Positions 53,640 to 61,177 of a DNA stretch of 64,000 nt are shown here, piece after piece (the first letter of the stretch is position 1; each line of letters opens with the position of its first letter). The stretch lies in NCBI RefSeq assembly GCF_030817835.1, contig NZ_JAUSZR010000001.1:1984001-2048000 (forward strand), in the 5' to 3' direction. The notes under the pieces were generated by a model. The model made no database searches, was not told where the DNA came from, and saw nothing but the letters and a program-made list of their open reading frames with translations. The DNA is from Pseudarthrobacter sp. W1I19 (GTDB taxonomy: Bacteria > Actinomycetota > Actinomycetes > Actinomycetales > Micrococcaceae). The translations under genes were made by a program, and so were the position numbers.

Positions 53640-55110
53640 CCGCGACTCCAGTACGTACGCTGCACCCGGCATGGGCTCACGCGCGAAACAGCGCATCACT
53701 TTGCTCGTACTTATCGCGGCACAGTTCGTGGTGATGCTCGACACAGCAGTGGTGAATGTCGCGCTCCCCTCTATCCAGGGGGATCTGGGACTCACGCAAA
53801 CCGGTGTCGCCTGGGTGGTGAATGCCTACTTCCTGAGCTTCGGCGGCTTCCTGCTGTTGTCCGGCCGGGCGGCTGACCTTTTCGGCAGCCGCCGGATGTT
53901 TATGCTGGGGTCAGCGCTATTCACAGCCACGACCCTGATGGCCGGGTTAGCGCCCAACGAAGCTATCCTGGTGATCGCGCGAGCACTCCAAGGGATCAGC
54001 GCAGCGATCCTGAGTCCGGCCGGGCTCTCTATCGTTCTGGTGGGTTTTCAGGGGGCCGAGCGAGCGAAAGCCATGGGCGCTTGGGGTGCAGCATCAGCCG
54101 CGGGAGGCGCGATCGGTGTCTCTGCCGGCGGTCTGGTGACAGCCGCACTGGGCTGGCAATGGGTGTTCTTTCTCACCGTTCCGATCACCCTGCTGACCTT
54201 CGTGGTCGCTCCGCTACTCTTCGATGCCCCCTCGGCAATGAGGACTGACCGCCGCTTTGACGCGTGGGGAGCGGCATCCATCACAGGGGGCGCGCTCTCC
54301 CTCATCTACGCGACACTATCGGTCGCCGAGCGCGGATGGCTCTCGACCGAAACCATCGGCGGCGGAATGGTCGGTGTTGCCCTACTCGGCGCGTTCATAG
54401 CCATCGAGCGCCGGGCCGCTGACCCAATCGTTCCGCTGCAGTTGTTCCGAGAGCGGACTGTATCGGCAGGTGTAATCGTCGGGCTCCTGGGAGGAGCCGC
54501 GCGGGTGTCGACGTTCTATCTCAGCGCCCTTTACCTGCAGCAAGCGCTTGCCTTCAGTCCCGGCGTTGCCGGGTTCGCGATGGTTCCGACGTCAGTAGCC
54601 GGATTCTTGGTTTCGCTCCTACTGCTTCCTCGTATCGTCAAACGGTTAGGCGCAGGACAAACGCTCGTGCTGGGGCTGGTGCTATTGGCGTGCGGGCATT
54701 TCTGGCTCGCACACACTCATCCCGGCGCCGGATACTGGTTCGACGTCCTGCCCGGGCTCCTCCTGGCCGCGGCAGGAGTGGCCCTCAGCTTCACACCATC
54801 GACGATGGTGATTGCCGCAGGCATCCCGGCCACGCTCACCGGGCTGGCGTCGGGATTGGCGAACGCCAGTTCGCAAATCGGCGGCGCGTTCGGCATCGCA
54901 GCCTTCAGCGCCATTGCTGCGATCACCACGCAGGCGGGCGGACTTGCCACCGGGTTCCATTACGCCTTCATCGCCGCAGGAGTCATTGCATCGGTCGCCG
55001 CAATCGTCGCGTTCGAATACCTGCGGCCGGGATCAGGCGCGACCCATCCTCGGGTTAGAGGGATTAGAACGGCACGATCTATAACAAAAGGAAAAGAACC
55101 AAATGAGTGA
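53632..55110 (+). CDS. MFS efflux transporter (DHA2/EmrB-QacA type)
   Basis: A 492-residue transporter with about 14 helices. FVVMLDTAVVNVALPSIQGD is in helix 1, LSGRAADLFGSRRMFMLGSA in the loop 2-3 region, and the later helices are typical of DHA2 drug exporters. ATG 53632 (MPDRDSSTYAAPG) lies within the truncated dehydrogenase reading frame. It is similar in type to the transporter at 45299-46732 but clearly diverged. A 56-residue gene overlaps its end. Substrate unknown. Confidence 0.85.
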   Translation: MPDRDSSTYAAPGMGSRAKQRITLLVLIAAQFVVMLDTAVVNVALPSIQGDLGLTQTGVAWVVNAYFLSFGGFLLLSGRAADLFGSRRMFMLGSALFTATTLMAGLAPNEAILVIARALQGISAAILSPAGLSIVLVGFQGAERAKAMGAWGAASAAGGAIGVSAGGLVTAALGWQWVFFLTVPITLLTFVVAPLLFDAPSAMRTDRRFDAWGAASITGGALSLIYATLSVAERGWLSTETIGGGMVGVALLGAFIAIERRAADPIVPLQLFRERTVSAGVIVGLLGGAARVSTFYLSALYLQQALAFSPGVAGFAMVPTSVAGFLVSLLLLPRIVKRLGAGQTLVLGLVLLACGHFWLAHTHPGAGYWFDVLPGLLLAAAGVALSFTPSTMVIAAGIPATLTGLASGLANASSQIGGAFGIAAFSAIAAITTQAGGLATGFHYAFIAAGVIASVAAIVAFEYLRPGSGATHPRVRGIRTARSITKGKEPNE

Positions 55111-55273
55111 TACCTGGTTTACCGTTGAAACAAATGACAAAAAGATATTCTCGATGGACGAGGTAAAGGTTTCCTTTAGGAAGGATCCGCAAGTTGGAAG
55201 AGTGTGGTCTATGTCCCAGGCTCAGCTGGCCGATCTTCAGAGCGCCATCGATGCCTACTCCGGGATGAACTGA
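55103..55273 (+). CDS. 56-residue small protein overlapping the MFS stop
   Basis: ATG 55103 lies in the last codons of the MFS gene (8-base overlap), with AAAGGAAAAG as ribosome binding site. The product, MSDTWFTVETNDKKIFSMDE onward to QLADLQSAIDAYSGMN, is a soluble acidic 56-residue protein. The DNA is A/T-richer than its surroundings. Translational coupling suggests it works with the transporter, or is made in fixed ratio to it. No family is recognised. Confidence 0.65.
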   Translation: MSDTWFTVETNDKKIFSMDEVKVSFRKDPQVGRVWSMSQAQLADLQSAIDAYSGMN

Positions 55274-55421
55274 GTAGCCAACGCTCCATTTCCACTTCTG
55301 CCAGGCACCACGCCAACACGTTTCCTAACGCTGGTAACGGTTAGTTCAAGGCGTGAGGATCCAACCAGGGTTAACCTACAGCACGCCTAACCTAATGTAA
55401 GAAGGTGTGGTTGAGTGGAGC

Positions 55422-57272
55422 ATGGCTTCACTCATCGAGGATTATGCGTTGCTATCGGACCTTCAGACGGGGCCACTCATATCCCGGGATGGCAGTGTGG
55501 ACTGGCTCTGTTTCCCGCGCTTCGACTCACCGTCGGTGTTTAGCCGAATCCTGGGCACCGAAGAGCATGGCCGCTGGCTGTTGGCGCCCAGCGAAGCCGG
55601 CGCTGCCGTTGTCGATCGGCACTATATTGACTCGACATTTGTGCTACAAACCATCTGGAAGACCGGCAGCGGATCCGTCCAGGTCACCGATTTTATGCCG
55701 CTGGGCGACAGCGGATCATCCCTTGTCCGCCGGGTTACCGGATTGGAAGGAAGCGTTGAAATGCGCCAGGACCTTCGGATCCGCCCAGGATATTCAACGG
55801 TCTTGCCCTGGATGAGTCGTGTACGCGACAACGCGCAGACGGCGGCGCCAGTCCTGTTGGCCCTGGCCGGTCCTGATGCTCTCGCACTGAGGGGACCTCA
55901 TCTTCCGCATGCCCAGGCGCACGGGCACGAAGGAGAATTCCTCATTTCGAAAGGCGAGCAGCTTGACTTCGAACTAACGTGGTTCCACTCGCACCGCCCC
56001 CTGCCGGCAGCGACTGACGTTGATGTCGCCCTCGAAGAAGCCACTGACTATTGGAGCCGCTGGGGAAGTCACTGCAGGCAGGACGGGGCCTATGGGGGCG
56101 CGGTAAAACGTTCGTTGTTGGTACTGCGGGCCCTGACGCATTTTGAAACGGGCGGCATCGTCGCAGCGCCCACCACGTCCCTTCCTGAGGATTTCGGCGG
56201 GCCGCGGAACTGGGACTACCGGTACTGCTGGCTGCGTGATGCGGCTCTGACACTGGAGTCGATGCTGACCCATGGCTATGAAACGGAGGCGCTTCAGTGG
56301 CGCAACTGGCTCCTTCGGGCACTGGCCGGCGATCCTGAGCAAATGCAGATCATGTACGGGGTCGGGGGAGAGCGGGAACTCCCTGAACGCGAGCTCAACC
56401 ACCTGCCTGGCTACGCGGACTCTAAGCCTGTGCGCATTGGAAACGCTGCTGTAACGCAGTTCCAGGCTGATGTTGTCGGTGAAGTGATGGTGGCATTGGA
56501 AAGACTGCGGATGGCCGGAGGCAAAGAAGACCATTTCTCCTGGGCCCTTCAGAAGGCACTCTTGGGATTCGTCGAAAAACACATCGATGACAAGGACTTC
56601 GGCCTGTGGGAAATGCGCGGTGCCGCACAATACTTCACCCACTCCCGGGTAATGATGTGGGCCGCCTTCAACAGCGGGATCCGCGCCATACAGATCCACG
56701 GACTATCTGGCGATGCCACAAAGTGGGAGAAGCTCCGGGACCGGTTACGTGAAGAGATCATGCGCGAGGGCTTCAACCCGAGCATCAATTCCTTTACGCA
56801 GACCTATGGCGGAACGCAGACTGATGCGGCTCTGCTCGTTATGCCCCAGGTCGGTTTTCTCCCCTACAACGACAAGCATATGCTTGGCACAGTCACACGG
56901 CTGGAACAGGAACTCCTGACCGACGACGGCCTGCTGCTGCGCTATCGGACAGAGAGCGGCGTTGACGGCCTGGAACCGGGTGAACATCCTTTCCTGGCCT
57001 GCTCCTTCTGGCTTGTGGAGCAGTACGCGCGTACAGGCCGGCAGGCCGAGGCGATGGTCTTGATGGACAGGCTCGTGGGGTTTGCCAACGAGCTTGGTCT
57101 GCTGAGCGAGGAGTACGCAACGGCAGAGGACCGGATGGCGGGGAACTTTCCGCAGGCCTTCTCGCACTTGACCCTTGTCAGGGCGGCCGATGCCATGCAT
57201 GGGGTTGACCGCCTCAGTCTGGCCACCACCGCTGAAATTCTAGGCGGACAAGAGGAATCAAGTTCAGGATGA
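55422..57272 (+). CDS. Glycoside hydrolase family 15 protein (glucoamylase/trehalase-like)
   Basis: A 616-residue GH15 enzyme. The N-terminal beta-sandwich starts IEDYALLSDLQTGPLISRDG and SVDWLCFPRFDSPSVFSRIL. The (alpha/alpha)6 catalytic domain has FGGPRNWDYRYCWLRDAALT and FGLWEMRGAAQYFTHSRVMM, which hold the general acid region. Actinobacterial members include trehalases and glucoamylases. No signal peptide is present, so it acts in the cytoplasm, probably on trehalose or short glucans. ATG 55422 (MASLIEDYALLSD) matches the family start. Confidence 0.85.
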   Translation: MASLIEDYALLSDLQTGPLISRDGSVDWLCFPRFDSPSVFSRILGTEEHGRWLLAPSEAGAAVVDRHYIDSTFVLQTIWKTGSGSVQVTDFMPLGDSGSSLVRRVTGLEGSVEMRQDLRIRPGYSTVLPWMSRVRDNAQTAAPVLLALAGPDALALRGPHLPHAQAHGHEGEFLISKGEQLDFELTWFHSHRPLPAATDVDVALEEATDYWSRWGSHCRQDGAYGGAVKRSLLVLRALTHFETGGIVAAPTTSLPEDFGGPRNWDYRYCWLRDAALTLESMLTHGYETEALQWRNWLLRALAGDPEQMQIMYGVGGERELPERELNHLPGYADSKPVRIGNAAVTQFQADVVGEVMVALERLRMAGGKEDHFSWALQKALLGFVEKHIDDKDFGLWEMRGAAQYFTHSRVMMWAAFNSGIRAIQIHGLSGDATKWEKLRDRLREEIMREGFNPSINSFTQTYGGTQTDAALLVMPQVGFLPYNDKHMLGTVTRLEQELLTDDGLLLRYRTESGVDGLEPGEHPFLACSFWLVEQYARTGRQAEAMVLMDRLVGFANELGLLSEEYATAEDRMAGNFPQAFSHLTLVRAADAMHGVDRLSLATTAEILGGQEESSSG

Positions 57273-57659
57273 AACCGGCTACGGTAATGTTGGGTCGGCG
57301 CCACACCGTCAACACTCCTAAACCTTCGCCCTCAGCGCACGACTTCCGCGGCCGCCTTCAAGGCTCACACGCAAAATCCTCCTCCCACGCGAGAACGATC
57401 CACGCGACGAAGTGGACGACAGTTGGGAAGAAAGGTTGGTTAGACTCTCGCAGCCGTTTCTCGCGACAGCTTTACACGCCGGGATTGACCGTGACCACGG
57501 TTCGCGCGTTTTGAGTGAGATGCCCGAGACACGACACTGTTCTGGAGTTCAAGGGCCTGCCAATATCCTGCTGCTTGTCAGCTTGCGATCACTTGACCAC
57601 TTGAGCAAGCTGCTGGACAGCATTAATGGACGATTCCCGGATGCCGCGATGATCTGAGC
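57273..57659. other. Intergenic stretch, no gene seen
   Basis: Short frames without family features follow the GH15 gene. The right end borders the IS110-like fragment. Confidence 0.45.
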
Positions 57660-57757
57660 AAGTTCGGTGTCGGCTGCTTCGATCTCCTCGGGCGCGCTGG
57701 CGAGCAAGCTCTTGAGCTGAATCTGGACCATGGTGCGGGCTTTGATCGCACGTTCAG
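57660..57757 (-). pseudogene. Fragment of an IS110-like transposase
   Basis: The minus strand reads AERAIKARTMVQIQLKSLLA then SAPEEI, like the central segment of IS110-type transposases. It ends where the LuxR relic begins (57758), marking a recombination junction. A C-terminal IS110 relic lies at 63265-63665. Confidence 0.45.
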
Positions 57758-57941
57758 CTGAGCGAGCGGGAACTCGAGGCGCTCCGGCTTCTCGTCTCTT
57801 CCCTGAGCGGACCTGAGGTTCCCCGGCAGTTGTATGTCTCAATCAACACACCCGGGAGCCATATTCGGCACATCTTCGAAAAGCTCCAGGTGAACAGCCC
57901 GGCGGAGCCAGTTCGCCGTACGCGAGTACGGGTTCCTCTGA
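57758..57941 (+). pseudogene. Relic of a LuxR helix-turn-helix domain
   Basis: LSERELEALRLLVSSLSGPE, VPRQLYVSINTPGSHIRHIF and EKLQVNSPAEPVRR match the C terminus of the regulator at 47276-50017 position by position (LSKRELEVLRLLGTSLSGPE...). A frameshift precedes the last codons; the original end reads EYGFL and a TGA at 57939-57941. It is followed by operator B, as the intact regulator is followed by operator C. Confidence 0.8.
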
Positions 57942-57975
57942 ACCAATCAATTTCATCCGAGAATCACCACCCCGG

Positions 57976-57991
57976 TCACCATAGGTGGTGA
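57976..57991 (+). promoter_or_regulatory. LuxR-type operator, site B
   Basis: TCACCA-TAGG-TGGTGA with an AATCACCAC half-site upstream and GTCACTAC downstream, then CCGTAGCTTTGGAAGTGTC as at site A. It lies 81 bp before leader copy B. Confidence 0.7.
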
Positions 57992-58071
57992 TGCCCTGTC
58001 ACTACGGGTATCCGTAGCTTTGGAAGTGTCCCCGTCAGCGGTTCACATTATTAGATTCCGAGGTGAAGATC

Positions 58072-58236
58072 ATGACTCGTGAAGAGGCTTACGCAAGGTG
58101 CTCCTCGGACTCATACGTTGAGTTCTACAGCGGCCAATGGCTCGTCGTGCCGTTCGCACCTGTCCAGCAACCAAACTTCTTCGTTTGCTTACCGGAGGGT
58201 GCACGAGTCCATAAGGGGTACTGGGGATCAAGATAG
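58072..58236 (+). CDS. 54-residue leader protein, copy B
   Basis: The product begins MTREEAYARCSSDSYVEFYS and ends ARVHKGYWGSR, 54 residues. It is the counterpart of the gene at 42193-42357, with about ten amino-acid changes, mostly near the C terminus. The upstream region (operator B, shared CAGCGGTTCACATTATTAG) and the downstream region (GGGTATTGGCCCG, TACTAGGAGTAGCAA and ATGAGTTCGC) are also conserved. It precedes the ABC exporter operon. Function unknown; the conserved pairing with the operator suggests a regulatory or sensing peptide. Confidence 0.65.
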   Translation: MTREEAYARCSSDSYVEFYSGQWLVVPFAPVQQPNFFVCLPEGARVHKGYWGSR

Positions 58237-58292
58237 CCACTGCAATCAACCAATGCCGGGTATTGGCCCGGCTCTTGTACTAGGAGTAGCAA

Positions 58293-59033
58293 ATGAGTTC
58301 GCTTACAGACCACGGAAAGCGTCGAAAGGAGCACAGCATGGCTGCGTCGACGATTGCAGTGAAGAACCTGGCCAAGTCATACGGGCGGGGACCGACTCGT
58401 TTTGCCGCGCTTCGCGGCGTTTCAGTGAAGGCCCGCACCGGCGGTTCCCTCGCCATCGTGGGGAAGAGTGGATCAGGGAAGTCCACACTGATGCATCTGA
58501 TGGCACTCCTCGACAAACCGTCGGAAGGCACGGTGCACGTGCTCGGCCGGGACACCACAACGCTCAGTACGTCCGACCTCAACGTCATGCGCAATGAGAC
58601 GTTCGGTTTTGTCTTTCAGCAGTTTTTCCTTGTCCCCGGCGCCACGGTGCTGGAAAACGTGACGCTGCCGCTCTCCATCGCTGGAATCGGTGCCGGCGAA
58701 CGGCGACGTCGCGGTATGGCGGTGCTTGAGCAGCTCGAGATGAGTGACAAGGCCAGCAACAGGGCAACGGACCTGTCCGGCGGACAGAAGCAGCGCGTCG
58801 CAATTGCACGCGCCTTGATCAACAATCCCTCGGTCATCTTCGCGGATGAGCCCACTGGAAACTTGGACTCCGCAACTGGGGCGATCGTCGAGGACATCCT
58901 CTTCTCGCTCAACCGTGAACGCGGCATCACCCTGGTGATAGTCACCCACGACGAGGACCTAGCCGCGCGCTGCGACCGCCAAGTCCACCTCCGCGACGGC
59001 CTCATCGTCAACGCTACGGAGATGGCAGCATGA
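58293..59033 (+). CDS. ABC transporter ATP-binding protein (MacB/LolD-type)
   Basis: A 246-residue ATPase. Walker A is GKSGSGKST (57-65), the signature is DLSGGQKQRVAIARAL, and Walker B is VIFADEPTGNLDS. Two starts are possible. ATG 58293 gives the MSSLTDHGKRRKEHS extension from the shared leader cassette, after TAGGAGTAGC. ATG 58338 (MAASTIAVKNLAKSYG) is the family start and has a strong AAAGGAG. The second may be the original start, the first an addition by the inserted cassette. It works with the permease encoded next, overlapping by four bases. Confidence 0.85.
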   Translation: MSSLTDHGKRRKEHSMAASTIAVKNLAKSYGRGPTRFAALRGVSVKARTGGSLAIVGKSGSGKSTLMHLMALLDKPSEGTVHVLGRDTTTLSTSDLNVMRNETFGFVFQQFFLVPGATVLENVTLPLSIAGIGAGERRRRGMAVLEQLEMSDKASNRATDLSGGQKQRVAIARALINNPSVIFADEPTGNLDSATGAIVEDILFSLNRERGITLVIVTHDEDLAARCDRQVHLRDGLIVNATEMAA

Positions 59034-60310
59034 GGGCCATCGATATCGTGCGTTCAGCAATTCGGGCGACGTTCCGTTCACGACTGCGCACCTTGCTCAC
59101 CGTCATCGCTATCTTCATCGGAGCATTCACCCTGACCATCACAAATGGGTTGGGCACCGGAATCAACGCATATATCGACGACACCGTCGCAAGCATCGGG
59201 GCGGACGACGTCCTGACGGTCAGCAAGACACCCGACAACGTAACTGACGGCGGCATCCGTGAGTACAATCCCGACCTGGTGGCCAGCGGCCCCCACGACG
59301 AAGTTGAGGCGCTGACGCCGACCGATATCGAAAAACTACGTGGAGTGGATGGCGTCGAAAGCGCTGATCCCCAATTGCCGGTCGCGGTGGATTCGATCAC
59401 CTACGACGGTGGGAAGGCCTACGAGTTCAACATGGGAAGCTCCGTTCCCGGGAAGGCCTTGCAGCTCGCTGCCGGCAGGCAGTTGGATGCCGACAGCAAC
59501 GCGTTCGAACTGGCCCTCCCAGTTGCCTATGTCGATCCCCTGGGATTCTCGGACGCGAAAGACGCGATCGACAAAGAGGTGGCCCTGGCTATCACCGATG
59601 CCGACGGCACCCAGTCGATCGTGACTGCGGTCATTGTCGGAGTCGCAGAGAGAAGCCTCGGTGGAGGCGACGGTTCCGGAGCGGCAAACGACGCGCTGAC
59701 CACCGAGCTGGATAAGGTGCAGAGCATCGGCGTGAGCCAATCCGATCGGGAAAGGCACGCCCAGGCGACGGTGGTCTTCGACATCCAGAGCACTCCCGCG
59801 GAGGTCGAGAAGCTGCGTGACGCGCTGACGGAGCTCGGTTACGACTCTAAGACAGTCGACGACGAGCTCGGCGCGTTCAAGAGCGTTATCGAAGGCATCA
59901 TCCTCACTCTCAACGCCTTCAGCGTCATCGCTCTCCTCGCCGCGGGCTTCGGGGTCGTCAACACCCTCCTCACCAGCGTGCAGGAACGCACCAGGGAGAT
60001 CGGCTTGATGAAGGCAACGGGGCTCAGCAGCCGCAAGGTCTTCGGACTGTTCAGCACCGAGGCATTGTTCCTCGGCTTCCTAGGTAGCGCGCTCGGCTCG
60101 CTCGGCGGGATCATCATCGGCAATGCGGTAAGCGGCACGCTGGCGACCAGCTTGCTGGGTGACCTTCCGGGGCTGACGCTCATCGCGTTCACTCCCGTGT
60201 CGGTGCTGAGCGTCATCGTGCTGGTGATGGGTATCGCGTTCCTCGCGGGCACCCTGCCGGCCGTTAGAGCCGCTCGCCAGAACCCGATCGACGCCCTCCG
60301 GTACGAATAG
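59030..60310 (+). CDS. ABC transporter permease (FtsX/MacB-type)
   Basis: A 426-residue permease with the MacB/FtsX layout: helix 1 near the N terminus (LLTVIAIFIGAFTLTITNGL), a large extracytoplasmic domain, and three C-terminal helices (FSVIALLAAGFGVVNTLLTS, ALFLGFLGSALGSLGGIIIG and VLSVIVLVMGIAFLAGTLPA). The closing AARQNPIDALRYE is diagnostic. With the ATPase it forms an exporter or mechanotransmission ABC complex, probably exporting a peptide or toxic compound. The ATGA overlap shows coupled translation. Confidence 0.85.
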   Translation: MRAIDIVRSAIRATFRSRLRTLLTVIAIFIGAFTLTITNGLGTGINAYIDDTVASIGADDVLTVSKTPDNVTDGGIREYNPDLVASGPHDEVEALTPTDIEKLRGVDGVESADPQLPVAVDSITYDGGKAYEFNMGSSVPGKALQLAAGRQLDADSNAFELALPVAYVDPLGFSDAKDAIDKEVALAITDADGTQSIVTAVIVGVAERSLGGGDGSGAANDALTTELDKVQSIGVSQSDRERHAQATVVFDIQSTPAEVEKLRDALTELGYDSKTVDDELGAFKSVIEGIILTLNAFSVIALLAAGFGVVNTLLTSVQERTREIGLMKATGLSSRKVFGLFSTEALFLGFLGSALGSLGGIIIGNAVSGTLATSLLGDLPGLTLIAFTPVSVLSVIVLVMGIAFLAGTLPAVRAARQNPIDALRYE

Positions 60311-60345
60311 TGGGATCTGGCCTGTTTGCATAGGCAGCCAATGAA

Positions 60346-60379
60346 GGAGCGGTGGTGACCATTCGGTCGCCACCGCTCC
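60346..60379 (+). terminator. Hairpin after the ABC operon
   Basis: GGAGCGGTGGTGACC and GGTCGCCACCGCTCC form a 15-bp stem with one mismatch and a 4-base loop, 36 bp after the permease stop. There is no T-run, so termination is likely but not certain. Confidence 0.5.
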
Positions 60380-60626
60380 TCACTCCTGGCTAGCCGACTG
60401 ACACGGGGTTTCGGTCCTCGTGCACGGCCTTCCGCAACGAGGCGCTCACCTCGGGCCGGAGGTCGAGCAAACTCACGACAGTCAAAGGCTCTGGGGTTGG
60501 AACGTCGATAGTCGCGGACAGAAGGTATGCGGTTAGTCGCCAGCTCATGGCGGTGTGCGCCTTCCCTGGTTTTTCGCAGTAATTCATCGCAGAGGTAGTC
60601 CGCACACGCAAGGAGCTTGATTCCGC

Positions 60627-60837
60627 CTGCGACCGATATGGGCTTGGAGAGGTTCTTCTGAGCCCACACGCAGGTCGCTCCGAAGAGTCCGATCGGGGCA
60701 GCGACAGGATTGTCGATGAACTGAGCCTGTCCGCCTTCCCTGTGGGGCGCCACTACCATGCGGCGGGCAATTCTGTTGGCAGCCTCGGTTCCGAAATCGT
60801 TTCTGACCAGGTGGAGGCAAAGATCTATGCCAGCGGC
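60627..60837 (-). repeat. 211-bp duplicated segment, copy 2
   Basis: This is an inverted copy of 19567-19777, an internal part of the GlxA-type regulator gene, with a single difference (60751). It encodes AGIDLCLHLVRNDFGTEAAN onward but lacks the rest of the gene, so it is a non-functional fragment. The flanks are unrelated to those of copy 1. The adjoining 60380-60626 holds no convincing gene. Confidence 0.85.
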
Positions 60838-60876
60838 TGGGGCGGCAAGCACCTCGTAACGCGGGAATTCCCTCTG

Positions 60877-61107
60877 TCATAAGATTCGTCCCGTGCTGAT
60901 GCGCGCGGCTGGTCGTCGAGTCCGCCGAAACTGTCCAGTCGCTCGGACTGGTGCGTCCGCTTCAGGCCAAAGCTTCGCGTGCAGCCGGTCCCACATCCTG
61001 TCGGAGGCGAAACGGCGACGCTTCCGGACCGGTTGCCGCGGACCGAACTCAGCAGGCAAGTCACCGCCGGGCAATGCCGCAGCGGTGCCGGTAAAAGATG
61101 CCTTCAA
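60877..61107 (-). pseudogene. Relic of an IS5-family transposase
   Basis: The minus strand reads GDLPAEFGPRQPVRKRRRFA and SDRMWDRLHAKLWPEADAP, close to the DLPxEFGPWQTVxKRxRRFS and DGTWDRLHxKLxxEAD blocks of IS5-type transposases. Only the N-terminal part survives, with key residues changed (Trp to Arg in GPRQP). Confidence 0.6.
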
Positions 61108-61177
61108 CGACTTGGCGGTGCCCGCGGAAGGAGCCGCCCCTTCGTCCGTCGCGCATCCCGAGCAAAGAAGGTTTCGA

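Noticed and set aside
60346..60379. GGTGGTGACC hairpin as a fifth LuxR-type operator
   Set aside because: The arms differ from TCACCA-N4-TGGTGA and the position after the permease stop fits a terminator.
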